From contig JAGLTS010000045.1 in the NCBI GenBank assembly GCA_023135165.1, forward strand, positions 17,793 through 81,792: a stretch of DNA of 64,000 bases, given 5' to 3'. The position numbers and the translations under genes were made by a program. Every line of letters begins with the position of its first letter. Positions within the stretch are counted from its first letter, which is position 1. Below the pieces are notes generated by a model. That model made no database searches, was not told where the DNA came from, and worked only from the letters and a program-made list of their open reading frames with translations. Shown here one piece after another: positions 52,400 to 63,000 of this stretch. The stretch comes from Phycisphaerales bacterium. Its GTDB lineage: Bacteria; Planctomycetota; Phycisphaerae; Phycisphaerales; JAGLTS01.

Positions 52400-53919
52400 G
52401 TGATCACATGCGCGGGCTTGGGCAGGTCGTCACTGATCCGCTGGCGTTTGGGTTCTTTGCCGTCGTGTGTGACAAGGAGCATCTCGTCGTTGACTCGACA
52501 CTGGATGTGGACGGGCCTGCCCCATATTCGCTCCACACCTTCGAGCACCTCCTGCGCTTTGGCGAGGTCGAGGTCCAGACCGTTCCATTGATGGGCGAGG
52601 TACAGCTCCCCGCGATTCGCATAGTTGCCGTCGACCGCATAGATGAACGGCTGACTCATGTTTGAGATGCGGTACAGAAGCGTCTGCTTGATGACCTGGA
52701 AATCGCGCGTCACGATGCGCATCTGGCCGGTGTGCGGATCGCGGCGGTACTGATAGAGGTTCAGCTTCTCGACAAGCTGCGGCGTGAGGAACTCGTCGAT
52801 GAAATCCACGTCGTTGTAGATCGTTCTGACTTCAAAGATCTTGCGTCGGCCCTGCATGAGTTTTGTATCGTATTGCTTCTTCTCGCCGAGGCCTTCAAGC
52901 CGTTCGTACTCGGGTCCGAACTGGCCGCGGTCCCATCTGCGTTCGATGTCCTTGAACATCTCGACGCCGATCTTGTAGGGATTGAAGGAGCCTGGCCCCA
53001 TGTAAACGACGCCTGAGTGTTGGTCCGCGTAGTCGATGATCTCGCTCGGCTCGATGAAGTACTCGGTCATGAGCTTGCTGTGCCAGTAGGTGGCCCAGCC
53101 TTCGTTCATGATCTTGGTCATCGCCTGGGGCGCGAAGTAATACGCCTCATCGCGGATGAGCGAGAGGATGTCGTGTTGCCATGTGTCGAGCTTCGCGTGC
53201 TCAAGCAGGAAGGCGAGCACATCGCGCATAGGCCTAGCTGGGAACTTGCCGCGTTGGTCGGCGATCTCTTGCTCGTGCTTTACCCGCTGCTCCGCCATCA
53301 CCTCCTTGGGGTTGATGTAGGGGTCCATGTAGTCCTTGGCGGGAAGGCGGGCCGGCTCGAAGGGCGTGTCGGGCTGTTTTTGCTCGGCGGTCGCACCGCG
53401 CTGGAGGAACATCGAGTGCGGGTCGATCAGATGTTCGAGGCGCAGGCAGGTGTCGATGAATCGCTCGACATCTTCCCTGCCTTGCTTGTCAACGTGCCGT
53501 TGCACGCGGATGGCGTGGTTCGCCATCTGGTCCATCATCTTGCGATTGGTCTTGCTGAACCACAGGTTGTTCTTGAAGAAATCGCTGTGCGCGTAGACGT
53601 GCGCCATGACGAGCTTCTGGTCGATGACGGCGTTGGATTCCTGCAGATATGCGTACGAGGGATCGTTGTTGATGACCATCTCGTAGATGCGCCCCATGCC
53701 GTACGCATCGCGTTTGGAGATTCGTTCGTACTCCATGCCCCACTTCCAGTGCGGGTAGCGGGTCGGGAAGCCGCCGAACGCCGCGATCTGGTTCATCGTG
53801 TCGAAGTCGAGCACCTTGAAGATCACGTCGAACGGGTCCAGGCCGAACTGAAGCGCTTTGGCCATGATGCGTTGCTGGTGATCGCGGAGCGGCGGCGGGA
53901 GGTTGGTGTTGGCTTGCAT
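52396..53919 (-). CDS. SpoVR family protein
   Basis: 507 residues from the ATG at 53919 (MQANTNLPPPLRD). YPHWKWGMEYERISKRDAYG, YEMVINNDPSYAYL, VMAHVYAHSDFFKNN, MNEGWATYWHSK and RRIDFNPYKIG-like GSFNPYKIGVEMF mark SpoVR. The family is linked to cortex formation in Bacillus and to stress genes elsewhere, usually beside a PrkA kinase; neither partner is here. An in-frame GTG at 54021 overlaps the DciA-like stop (GTGA) and would add 34 residues with no conserved content, so the true start may be that coupled GTG. Confidence 0.9.
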   Translation of the reverse strand: MQANTNLPPPLRDHQQRIMAKALQFGLDPFDVIFKVLDFDTMNQIAAFGGFPTRYPHWKWGMEYERISKRDAYGMGRIYEMVINNDPSYAYLQESNAVIDQKLVMAHVYAHSDFFKNNLWFSKTNRKMMDQMANHAIRVQRHVDKQGREDVERFIDTCLRLEHLIDPHSMFLQRGATAEQKQPDTPFEPARLPAKDYMDPYINPKEVMAEQRVKHEQEIADQRGKFPARPMRDVLAFLLEHAKLDTWQHDILSLIRDEAYYFAPQAMTKIMNEGWATYWHSKLMTEYFIEPSEIIDYADQHSGVVYMGPGSFNPYKIGVEMFKDIERRWDRGQFGPEYERLEGLGEKKQYDTKLMQGRRKIFEVRTIYNDVDFIDEFLTPQLVEKLNLYQYRRDPHTGQMRIVTRDFQVIKQTLLYRISNMSQPFIYAVDGNYANRGELYLAHQWNGLDLDLAKAQEVLEGVERIWGRPVHIQCRVNDEMLLVTHDGKEPKRQRISDDLPKPAHVIT

Positions 53920-54017
53920 GTCACTGGGATTATCGGCGCAAACGCGACGTTCGTCTGGAGAATCCCGCAGCGTGGGCACAGTTCGTGAAGCGGCGCCGGC
54001 CGGGTGGCTGTGTTTCG

Positions 54018-54344
54018 TCACGTCAGAAGCAGCCGAATGCGGCGCAGTGTGGCGGGGGCGCGTGCTCTCAACTCGGTCTCCAGGCCGGTCCGCAGGAGGC
54101 GATCCAGCTCGAACCGCGCCGCCGCATCACGTACGGCGATTGTCAGAATGCCCTGCTGGTAGCTGCGAATCGTCGAGTATTCGGCCAGTTCGTCCGGGAC
54201 GAGTTCCGCCCAGATCGCGCCGAAACCCCTGGTGCGCCGGTGGTTGCGCTCGAGTTGCCGCTTCATCCCGGCAAAGAGTTCGGACATGGCTGGGTCGCGG
54301 TCACGCGGCGTATCCGATCGGCTTGATTCGCTCCACCCAGCCAT
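54018..54344 (-). CDS. DUF721/DciA-like protein
   Basis: 108 residues. FGAIWAELVPDELAEYSTIRSYQQGILTIAVRDAA is the DUF721 block (W..LVP......S...G.L.V...), followed by a helical C-terminus. DciA-type proteins load the replicative helicase in bacteria lacking DnaC/DnaI. It is the first gene of a coupled run of three and is placed oddly before a SpoVR gene. Confidence 0.78.
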   Translation of the reverse strand: MAGWSESSRSDTPRDRDPAMSELFAGMKRQLERNHRRTRGFGAIWAELVPDELAEYSTIRSYQQGILTIAVRDAAARFELDRLLRTGLETELRARAPATLRRIRLLLT

Positions 54345-54398
54345 GCCTGTAGCGTACCACGGCTGGGCTGTGTGCGTCCTCGCCTTGCCGCCGAGTCG

Positions 54399-56117
54399 TC
54401 AGACGAGCAGTGTGGATGCGGAACTCGCGCTCGCTTCGGTCGCACCCGCCTGGTCCCCTGCCCCGGCCGGGATGAGGAGCGACTCACCGGTCATCGCTTC
54501 GGGTTTGGGCAGCCCCATCATTTCGAGCATGGTGGGGAAAATGTCCGCGAGCCGGCCGCCTTCGCGCAGCAGGCGCCCCTTGAAGCGTTCCCCGATGAGG
54601 ATCAACGGCACGGCATAGGTCGTGTGCGCGGTGTGCGCCGAGAGCGTGACGGGATTGTAGATCTGCTCGGCATTACCGTGGTCCGCGGTGACGATCGCCG
54701 AACCGCCGCGACGCAGCACTTGCTCGATGATTCTCCCTACGCAGTCATCCACGGTTTCGCACGCCCAAATGGCGGCATCGAGCTTGCCCGTGTGGCCAAC
54801 CATGTCTCCGTTCGCGAAGTTGACGATCAGGACGTCTTCGCAGTCGTCGGCGACGAGTCTGCCGATGACCGCTTCCATCACGATCGGCGCGCTCATATCC
54901 GGCTTGAGATCATACGTCGCCACCATCGGGCTTTGTATGATTGCGTGATGTTCGCCTTCGAACGGTTCAGCGCGGTAGTCATTGAAGAAGAACGTCACGT
55001 GCGGAAACTTTTCGGTCTCGGCGCAGCGGAACTGCGTCAGGCCGAGTTGGGCGAGATACTCGCCGCCGATCTGTTCCATGGGAGCCTGTTTGGGGAACGC
55101 GACGTTCAGATAGGGGTCCAGGTCCTTCGAATACCCTGTCATCGCGACGAAGTGCACGTGCAGGCGGTCGCCGCGGTCGAATCCGCGTTCTCCGGTTTCC
55201 GGTGACGGCTCGATCTGCGCATCGCCGTGGAATCCGGGATAGACAAACGCCCGACAGATCTCGCGTGGCCGATCTCCGCGGTAGTTCCAGAAGATGACGG
55301 TATCGTCCTCGCGGACGCGGGTATGAATGGCGTCGCTCTGCTCGTCGGTAATGATCATGGGCAAGACGAACTCGTCGCCCTGCATGCTGCGATTGATGGG
55401 GTTGTCGTAGTAGAACTGGACGGCGGTGGCGGCGCTGTGCATGAACCGAATCTCGTCGATGACCTCTTCACGCCCCCTGCCCGTCATACAAGCATACGCC
55501 TTGGCGACGCGGTCCCACCTGTTGTCGCGGTCCATTACCCAGTAGCGCCCGATGACGGAGACGATCCGCCCGACGCCGATCTCTTGTATCTTCGCTTCGA
55601 TCTGTTGTATGAACGCTTTGCCGGTATATGGTCCGGTGTCGCGACCATCCATGAAGCAGTGGATGTAGACCTCCGACTGTTCAAGCGTTTTGCATAGTTC
55701 GAGCAAGCCGAACAGATGAGAGATCATCCCGTGCACGCCCGCATCAGAGGCGAGACCCATGAGGTGGATGGCGGTGCCCTTGCGTTTGGCGCGTTTGATG
55801 CCGTCAACTAAGACGTCGTTACCTTCGAAACCGTCAGCCTCCATCGCCTTGGTGATTCGGACGGGCTCCTGATTGACGATGCGTCCGGCGCCGATGTTCT
55901 GGTGGCCAACCTCGCTGTTGCCCATTGTGTTGTCGGGCAGGCCGACGTCGAGTCCCGACGTCTTGATGAGGACGGTCGGATACTCCCCCATGAGGCGGTC
56001 TGAGACTGGTGTGCGAGCCAGTTCGATCGCATTGAACGGCCGATGGTTGAAGTTGGGGTTGTGGCCCCAGCCGTCGCGAATGATGAGCACGCAGGGTGTG
56101 TTTGTAGGTTTGGGCAT
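54399..56117 (-). CDS. gpmI: 2,3-bisphosphoglycerate-independent phosphoglycerate mutase
   Basis: 572 residues. IIRDGWG (Asp14) and TMGNSEVGHQNIGAGR (Ser68 phospho-acceptor) are at the N-terminus. HCFMDGRDTGP, GRYWVMDRDNRWDR and TADHGNAEQ are the remaining metal-site blocks. All catalytic residues are present. It interconverts 3- and 2-phosphoglycerate with two Mn ions. The last ~25 residues (GAGDQAGATEASASSAS) are an Ala/Ser-rich tail absent from most homologues. Confidence 0.95.
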   Translation of the reverse strand: MPKPTNTPCVLIIRDGWGHNPNFNHRPFNAIELARTPVSDRLMGEYPTVLIKTSGLDVGLPDNTMGNSEVGHQNIGAGRIVNQEPVRITKAMEADGFEGNDVLVDGIKRAKRKGTAIHLMGLASDAGVHGMISHLFGLLELCKTLEQSEVYIHCFMDGRDTGPYTGKAFIQQIEAKIQEIGVGRIVSVIGRYWVMDRDNRWDRVAKAYACMTGRGREEVIDEIRFMHSAATAVQFYYDNPINRSMQGDEFVLPMIITDEQSDAIHTRVREDDTVIFWNYRGDRPREICRAFVYPGFHGDAQIEPSPETGERGFDRGDRLHVHFVAMTGYSKDLDPYLNVAFPKQAPMEQIGGEYLAQLGLTQFRCAETEKFPHVTFFFNDYRAEPFEGEHHAIIQSPMVATYDLKPDMSAPIVMEAVIGRLVADDCEDVLIVNFANGDMVGHTGKLDAAIWACETVDDCVGRIIEQVLRRGGSAIVTADHGNAEQIYNPVTLSAHTAHTTYAVPLILIGERFKGRLLREGGRLADIFPTMLEMMGLPKPEAMTGESLLIPAGAGDQAGATEASASSASTLLV

Positions 56118-56534
56118 TCGTCGGGGTCACTTCAGGGCGTCGAGCATGCGGCGGGATCTCCGTGAGGCGATGAATCGGCGATCATCGTAACCCACCGGCG
56201 GCGCAAAATCGCCGACGTGTTCTTGTTATCGACTCCTGGTGAGTCAAGCCTCACACGCACACAGGCGGTGATGTGATCTTTTCGAGGAGCCGGGCAGCCC
56301 CTTGAAGAGGCCATTTCGGCTGCGAGAGGCTCGGAACAACGAGCACGGCAGCATCGAACCTCGACCTTCTCTCAGGAACGCACCTTCGATTCGGCGCCTT
56401 GATCTCACGAGTTCGGTCACGCTCTCACCGACGAAGCACATCCTTTAACAGGCTCCCAGGATGTTCTCAGCGGGATGCGACGGCGGGCATTCCGAGTCGG
56501 TATAATGAGGGTGGTGTGAAGTCAGGAGGATGAC
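56118..56534. other. intergenic region upstream of the YggS-type gene
   Basis: 417 bases between divergent genes, no gene supported. It contains the -10 element at 56501-56506. An RNA gene cannot be excluded by eye, but no tRNA arms are recognisable. Confidence 0.5.
56501..56506 (+). promoter_or_regulatory. consensus -10 element TATAAT
   Basis: A perfect TATAAT 28 bases before the GTG of the YggS-type gene; transcription would start near 56513, leaving a ~22-base leader holding AGGAGGA. The -35 position (about 56477-56483) reads GCGACGG, weakly matching. Confidence 0.5.
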
Positions 56535-57320
56535 GTGACGACGCCGATCACGCTTGAGGAGCGGTATCACGACGTCAAGGCGCGAATCGCACATGCTGCG
56601 GAGCGCGCCTTGGCTGGTCCTGATTCGGTCATCCTCGTCGCTGTCACGAAGTACGCCGAGCCTGAGCAGATCCGCAAGCTCGTCGAGCTTGGGCAGATCG
56701 ACTTCGGCGAAAACCGGGTCCAGACCCTTATTCAGCGCGTCGCCATGATCGACGAGTTCGTCGGACGCCATCGCACGCTCTCGACGGATCGTGATGTCAA
56801 CGTCCCGCCGAAGGTCCGCTGGCACATGATCGGCCCGCTGCAGCGCAACAAGATCCGGAAGGTGATCGACCTCGTGCAGCTCATTCACTCAATCGACACG
56901 CTGCGCATCGCGGAGGACTTGCAGGTCGCCGTGATGAAGCAAGACGAGCCGGTCGATGTGCTCATCCAGGTCAATGCGTCCGGCGAGCGAGGCAAGCACG
57001 GGCTGACGCTGCCCGCGGCGCTCCACGTCGCCGAGTTGATCGACACGATGGTCCACCTTCGACTTCGCGGGATCATGACGATGGCGCCGTACAGCGAGAA
57101 CCCCGAGGAGGCCCGGCCGACGTTCGAACGAGGCAGGGAACTGTTCGACGAGATCAAGCAGGCGGGGATCGGGGGCAAGACGTTCAACATTTTGTCGATG
57201 GGTATGTCCGGCGACTATGAGGTTGCGATCGAAGAGGGCGCCAACGTCGTTCGGATCGGGTCGGCGATCTTCGGTCAGACGCAGCGGGTGGCGCAACCGA
57301 CGGCGAGCCGGTCCGCCTGA
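56535..57320 (+). CDS. YggS-family PLP homeostasis protein
   Basis: 261 residues from GTG with AGGAGGA upstream. VILVAVTKY places the PLP Lys at 39; FGENRVQ, RWHMIGPLQRNKIRKV, IQVNASGERGKHGL, GIMTMAPY and LSMGMSGDYEVAIEEGANVVRIG are the conserved blocks. It binds PLP as Schiff base and affects B6 and amino acid balance rather than acting as a racemase. The insert SRSTDRDVNVPP-like stretch (residues ~80-92) is longer than usual. Confidence 0.92.
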   Translation: MTTPITLEERYHDVKARIAHAAERALAGPDSVILVAVTKYAEPEQIRKLVELGQIDFGENRVQTLIQRVAMIDEFVGRHRTLSTDRDVNVPPKVRWHMIGPLQRNKIRKVIDLVQLIHSIDTLRIAEDLQVAVMKQDEPVDVLIQVNASGERGKHGLTLPAALHVAELIDTMVHLRLRGIMTMAPYSENPEEARPTFERGRELFDEIKQAGIGGKTFNILSMGMSGDYEVAIEEGANVVRIGSAIFGQTQRVAQPTASRSA

Positions 57321-57399
57321 TCGTTTCACCAATCGGCTCACACAACGGCGAGGGCGGGTCGGGATGCCGGCCATTTCCGCTCACCGCATGGAGAACAGC

Positions 57400-58212
57400 A
57401 TGGCCGAGCGCGACGCACGCGCGATCTTCGTTGTCTCAGACGGCACGGGCCGAACGTGCAAACATGTGCTTCTCGCAGCGCTGGTGCAATACCCCAATGA
57501 AGATGTGAACCTCGTGACAAGGCCGGACATCCGCACGGCGAAGAAGGCGACGGCTGTCGTCGATGAGGCTGCCGAGGCGGATGCGGTCATCTTCTTCTCG
57601 CTCGTTGCGGATGAGACGAGACAGGCCATTAAGAAGGCGGCGAAGGAACGTCTTGTCCCATTCGTCGATGTGCTGGGGCAGACGCTGTCGGCGTTGCACA
57701 CGCTGTTCAGTCAAACACACGACATGCAGCCGGGCCTGCTCTATACAAAGCAGAAGGAGTACTTCGATCGTGTTGATGCGATCGACTACACGCTCAAGCA
57801 TGACGACGGCCAGCGCCTTGACGAACTGGACAAGGCGAATGTCGTGCTTGTCGGCGTGTCCCGCGCGTCAAAAAGTTCGACCTGCTTCTACCTCGCCTAT
57901 CGGGGTGTGCGCGCAGCCAATGTTCCACTCTTCCATGATCGTGAACCGCCCCAGGAACTCCTCGATCTGGACCCGAACAAAGTCATCGGCCTGACGGTCA
58001 ACGCGCACCGCTTGCAGAGCATCCGTGAGGCAAGGCTGCACATCCTGGGTGCGAAGGACATTGACTACTACTACGACCCCCGCACGGTCGCCCGCGAACT
58101 TCGGGCAGCCATCGCCTTGATGAACGGGCGAGGCTGGCGCACCATCGACGTTTCATATAAGGCGATCGAAGAAGTCGCGAGCGAGATCATCTCGATGATC
58201 GGCGTGTCGTGA
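57400..58212 (+). CDS. PEP synthase / pyruvate phosphate dikinase regulatory protein (DUF299)
   Basis: 270 residues starting MAERDAR, GGAG 7 bases upstream. IFVVSDGTGRTCKHVLLAAL opens the family, GVSRASKSSTCFYLAY is the P-loop, and GLTVNAHRLQSIREARL and IDVSYKAIEEVASEI close it. These bifunctional kinase/phosphotransferases switch PEP synthase or PPDK by ADP-dependent phosphorylation of a Thr. The target gene is not in the window. Confidence 0.92.
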   Translation: MAERDARAIFVVSDGTGRTCKHVLLAALVQYPNEDVNLVTRPDIRTAKKATAVVDEAAEADAVIFFSLVADETRQAIKKAAKERLVPFVDVLGQTLSALHTLFSQTHDMQPGLLYTKQKEYFDRVDAIDYTLKHDDGQRLDELDKANVVLVGVSRASKSSTCFYLAYRGVRAANVPLFHDREPPQELLDLDPNKVIGLTVNAHRLQSIREARLHILGAKDIDYYYDPRTVARELRAAIALMNGRGWRTIDVSYKAIEEVASEIISMIGVS

Positions 58213-58366
58213 CGCGGTGTGATGCGCCCTCGCGATCCGGACAGTGGGGGCGGCGCCATCGCCGATTCGTGGTGTCGCCCGTCCCGCCCCGCCGTCTTCG
58301 CTGCAAGAACATGCAACAACACCGGCCGACTCCGGTACTGGTAGTCAACACAAGGCGGGTATTCCG

Positions 58367-59980
58367 ATGAGCCAAACCGAAATCGCCACCGTCGGCCATA
58401 TCGCCCGGTATCGCACAACCGTTCTCGCATTCGCGGCTGTGCTCGCATCGCTCGGGATGGCCGGATGGGCTCTCGCAACCCCGCCGGATAGTGATGTTGA
58501 CACGATCATCGCCGAAGTCCGCGACGCCGTCGGCTACGAGCGGTTCGCTCATCATCCCGGCGGGTTTCTTCTGGAAGGGGTTGCCGAGCACCTCGGCGAC
58601 AGCGGCGAAGCCCGCTTGATGTTCACACAGGCGGGGCAGTTCGTGAAGACGGTCAGCGCGCGGCTGAGCGAGACCGTCGGCTTCGATGGCACATCCGGTT
58701 GGATGATCGACTGGATGGGTATGCCGCGCACGCTTGAGATGAGGGATCTTGAAACGGCTCAAGCGTCCGTCTGGGTATGGACCGCAAGGTGGCTCGCGGA
58801 TGACAGCCCGTTCACCGTGTCGGTCATCACGGAGGAGACCGATGACGCGCAGGTGACACTCTGGTTGCGACTCAAAGGAGGCGTGTTCAAAGGCAAGTTG
58901 GCTCTTGATCGGTCAACCTGGTTGCCGCAATCGCTGCGACGCAGGTCGCCTAGTGGAGTTGATACATGGACGTTCAGCAAGTACCGCGAGTTCGACGGGA
59001 TCAGGCTCGCACACTGCGTGTCCTACACATGCGGCTCCGGTGATACGGAGCGTTTCGACGTGCGCAGCGTCTCGGCTGCGCCCGATGCGGCATGCAGCCC
59101 ATACGAACCCGTCACAGCCCGACCCGTCGACACCTCCTTCAACCCCGACGTTCCGCCGGAGATCGAAGTCAAGCGAGTCCGCTCAGGGCATCTGCTCGTT
59201 CACCCTCATATTGACGACCAGGATCTCGGCTGGTTCATATTCGACACGGGCGCCGGCGCGCTGGTGATAACGCCGGCCGCAGCCGATGCCGCGGGCATGC
59301 AGCGGTTTGGTGAGATCCGTGCGAGCGGTGTCGGCAGTGGCACCATGCAGACGGGTTTCCGCTCAGCGGGCTCTTTTCAACTCGGCCCGATGTCCATCTC
59401 GGACCCCGTCTTCGTCGAATTGGACCTGAGCTTCCTCGCACCGATCCTCGGCGTTCCGGTGGCGGGGATCTGTGGATATGATCTGCTGGCCCGTTGTGTG
59501 GTGGAACTCGATGCGAGCGATGGATGCATTCGGCTGTTCGACTGGGCTGACTATCGGCTGCAAGAGGGGGACTGGACGGAGCTGCACATTGATGGTCAGT
59601 TGCCCCACGTACGCGCCCGGCTTGAAGGCGACCACGCCGGCATGTTCATGCTGGACACGGGCTATCCCGGCACGCTGGCTTTCAACTCGCCTGCGGTGAG
59701 GCGCCTGGATCTGCTCCAGGGACGCCGAACGCGGGTCGCCATGATCGGCGGCGCCGGGGGCGTGCAGCTCGCGCGGAGCGGAACGATCGAGTGGTTCGAA
59801 CTTGCCGGGCGCCGCTTCGAACATCCGGAGGCAACATTCTCGCTTGCGAAAAGAGGGGGAACGTCGGGTGTGTACCGCCTGGGCACGATCGGTGCGGAGT
59901 TGCTCAAACCGTTCACGATCGTGTTCAACTACCCGCAGAAGAGGATCGCGTTCGTCGAGCGCGCCGCGGCGCAGGAATAG
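58367..59980 (+). CDS. exported retropepsin-like aspartyl protease with two DTG motifs
   Basis: 537 residues, ATG with AAGGCGG. Signal region TTVLAFAAVLASLGMAGWALA. Residues ~40-260 resemble an outer-membrane lipoprotein-sorting type beta domain (LSETVGFDGTSGWMIDWMG, TWLPQSLRR). Then FIFDTGAGALVI and FMLDTGYPGTLA are two retropepsin-type active-site motifs in one chain, each with its own beta-core. Two DTG units could pair inside one polypeptide as in eukaryotic pepsins. The substrate is unknown. Confidence 0.83.
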   Translation: MSQTEIATVGHIARYRTTVLAFAAVLASLGMAGWALATPPDSDVDTIIAEVRDAVGYERFAHHPGGFLLEGVAEHLGDSGEARLMFTQAGQFVKTVSARLSETVGFDGTSGWMIDWMGMPRTLEMRDLETAQASVWVWTARWLADDSPFTVSVITEETDDAQVTLWLRLKGGVFKGKLALDRSTWLPQSLRRRSPSGVDTWTFSKYREFDGIRLAHCVSYTCGSGDTERFDVRSVSAAPDAACSPYEPVTARPVDTSFNPDVPPEIEVKRVRSGHLLVHPHIDDQDLGWFIFDTGAGALVITPAAADAAGMQRFGEIRASGVGSGTMQTGFRSAGSFQLGPMSISDPVFVELDLSFLAPILGVPVAGICGYDLLARCVVELDASDGCIRLFDWADYRLQEGDWTELHIDGQLPHVRARLEGDHAGMFMLDTGYPGTLAFNSPAVRRLDLLQGRRTRVAMIGGAGGVQLARSGTIEWFELAGRRFEHPEATFSLAKRGGTSGVYRLGTIGAELLKPFTIVFNYPQKRIAFVERAAAQE

Positions 59981-60098
59981 GCGGTCACGTTGCAGCGGCG
60001 AGCCCGGCCTCGCGCTGCCCGACCGCGACTTGACGCCTACATCGTCCAAAACCTGTTAACTCCACCAGCACCGGCGTGCTTCGCGATATCCTCAGCAC

Positions 60099-63000
60099 AT
60101 GAGCAACGATCCCGAGACGCCCGATTCCCCCCAGTTCGTCCACCTGCACCTGCACAGTGAGTACTCCCTCCTCGATGGAGCCAATCGGGTCGATCGCCTC
60201 GTCGAGCGCGTCAAGCAGCTCGGCATGTCCGCTGTGGCGCTCACCGATCACGGCAACCTGCACGGCGCGATCCAGTTCTACACAGCCTGCAAGGATGCGG
60301 GCATCAAGCCCATCCTCGGCATTGAGGCATACATCGCCATCGGTGATCGCACCGATCGCACGCCCACCGGCGCGAAGAACGTTGCCTTCCACCTCGTCCT
60401 GCTCGCTGAGAACAACACGGGCTGGGAGCATCTCGTTCAGCTCAGCTCCGACGCCTACTTGAACGGCTTCTACTACAAGCCGCGCATGGACAAAACCACA
60501 CTCGCGCAGTGGTCCGACGGCCTGATCGCGATCAACGGTCACCTCGGCTCGTCCATCGCGCATTACCTTCAGCGGTACGTCGAAACAAAAGACGAAGCAC
60601 ACTACAAGGCGGCGCGCGAGGAAGCGCTCTGGCACGCCAAGACATTCCGCCCAAACGAGAACGGCGAGTCCCGCTTCTTCATCGAGCTGCAACGCCACGA
60701 CACGCCTGAGCAAGAAGCGATCAACCCGCACCTGATCCGCCTCGCCCGCGAACTCGACGTACCCTTGATCTGCGATAACGACGCCCACTTCCTGTTGGCC
60801 GATGACCATGATGCGCACGATGTGCTCTGCTGCATCTCGATGGGCAGAACCAGGGAAGCTGAGAACCGGCTCCACTACTCCCCCGAACTGTACGTCAAAG
60901 GCCCGCAGCAGATGGCGGAGCTTTTCTCCGACGTGCCCGAGGCTGTTCACAACACAGTTCGTGTCGCGGAACGATGCTGCGTCGATCTGGACTTCTCACA
61001 TAACCACGCGCCAATCGTGCAGCCCGTCATGCCCAAGCCGGGTGAAGCGCCCGCGTACGATGCTGACACATACGATGGCAACGTCTCCGTATGGTTTGCC
61101 GACTACTGCTCACACTTCCGCATCGATCCGTTCGATGAAACGCAGCACGAGACCGTTTCCGCGGATGATCTTGCGAAACGATGCGACGAGACGCTGCGCG
61201 CCCTCTGTGAAGCGGGGCTCATCTGGCGCTATGGCAAACAAGGCATCACCGATGAAATACGCAGCCGGCTCGATCGCGAGCTGACCATCCTTGCTGACAA
61301 GCGGATCTCCGCTTACTTCCTCATCGTGTGGGACTTTGTCAACTGGGCGCGGCAGCAGGGCATCCCCGCTGTGGCGCGCGGCAGCGGCGTCGGCACGATG
61401 GTCGGTTATGCGGTCGGCCTCTCAAACGCATGCCCTGTAAAGTATGGCTTGCTTTTCGAACGCTTCACCGACCCCGACCGATCCGAATACCCTGACATCG
61501 ACGTCGATATCTGTCAGGATGGACGTGCTGCCGTCATCAACTACGTCCGCGAGAAGTACGGTCACGTCGCGCAGATCATCACGTTCGGGACGCTCAAAGC
61601 GCGCGCCGCCATACGCGATGTCGGGCGCGTGTTGAACATGGATCTCAAAGCCGTCGATCGCATCGCCAAGCTCGTCCCCGAAGCGCTCGGCATGACGCTC
61701 GACAAGGCGCTCCAGCAGGAACCCGACCTGCGCAAGGCATACCACGACGAACCCGATACACATGAACTCATCGACCTTGCGCAGCGACTCGAAGGACAGG
61801 CTCGCCACGCCTCCGTTCATGCAGCCGGCATCGTCATCGCCACACGCCCACTCCAGCAGATCGTCCCACTCTACCGCCACGCGAACTCCGACGATGTCAT
61901 CACGCAATGGGATGGGCCGACGTGCGAGAAGGTCGGCCTGCTCAAAATGGACTTCCTCGGCCTGCGGACGCTCTCCATCATCGAACGCGCCAAGGAACTG
62001 ATCCGACAGTCACTCACCGATGAGAACATCCGACACGCCGTCGGCCTCGCTGATGACGATCCGCGAGATCCGCTCGACCTCGACAGGCTGACATACGACG
62101 ACCAGAAGGTCTTTGAGCTTTTTCGACGCGGCGACACCGCGGGTATCTTTCAATTTGAATCAGGCGGCATGAGGCGACTCCTCGCTGATGTCAAGCCCGA
62201 CCGCCTCGAAGACCTCATCGCCTCAAACGCCCTCTTCAGGCCCGGACCGATGGAACTGATCCCGGAATACGGACGCCGCAAGCACGGCCGGGAAGCCGTC
62301 CCAACCGTCCATGAGATCGTCGATCGCTTCACGCAAGAGACGTACGGCATCATGGTGTACCAGGAGCAGGTCATGCAGATCGTCCACAGCCTGGGCGATA
62401 TCCCGCTCCGCGCCGCCTACACGCTTATCAAAGCCATCTCCAAGAAAAAAGAGGATGTCATCAATCGTGAGCGCCCGCGCTTCCTCGAAGGCGCGCAGGC
62501 GAAAGGACTCAAACCCAACAAAGCAAAGGAACTCTTCGAACTCATACTCAAGTTCGCAGGCTATGGGTTCAACAAATCCCACTCCACCGGCTACGCGATC
62601 ATCGCCTACCAGACCGCGTATCTGAAGACGTACTTCCCCGCTCAGTATATGGCAGCGGTCCTGACCTATGAATCACAGGCACAGAAAGTCGCCAACTGGA
62701 TCGCCTACCTTGATGATTGCAGAAAGGCTGTCTGCCCCGATCACACCGAACAGTCGCCCCACATCGGCATCGACGTCGCCCCGCCTGATGTGAACCATTC
62801 GCAGTACGACTTCTCCGTCATCTTCGACGCGGACGAGCCACACGACAACGTGCACGGCCACATCCGATTCGGGCTGAACGCCATCAAGGGAACCGGTTCG
62901 AGCGCCATCCGCGCCATCGTCGATGAGCGATGTGGGAACGGCCCATACGAATCGCTGCACGACTTCTGCGAACGCCTCCCCTCGAACCTCGTCAACAAAG

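Noticed and set aside
53017..53988. 323-codon plus-strand frame rich in Val, Leu and His
   Set aside because: Exactly antisense to the conserved core of SpoVR; no family features.
59985..60950. 321-codon minus-strand frame
   Set aside because: Antisense to the dnaE PHP domain; a shadow frame.
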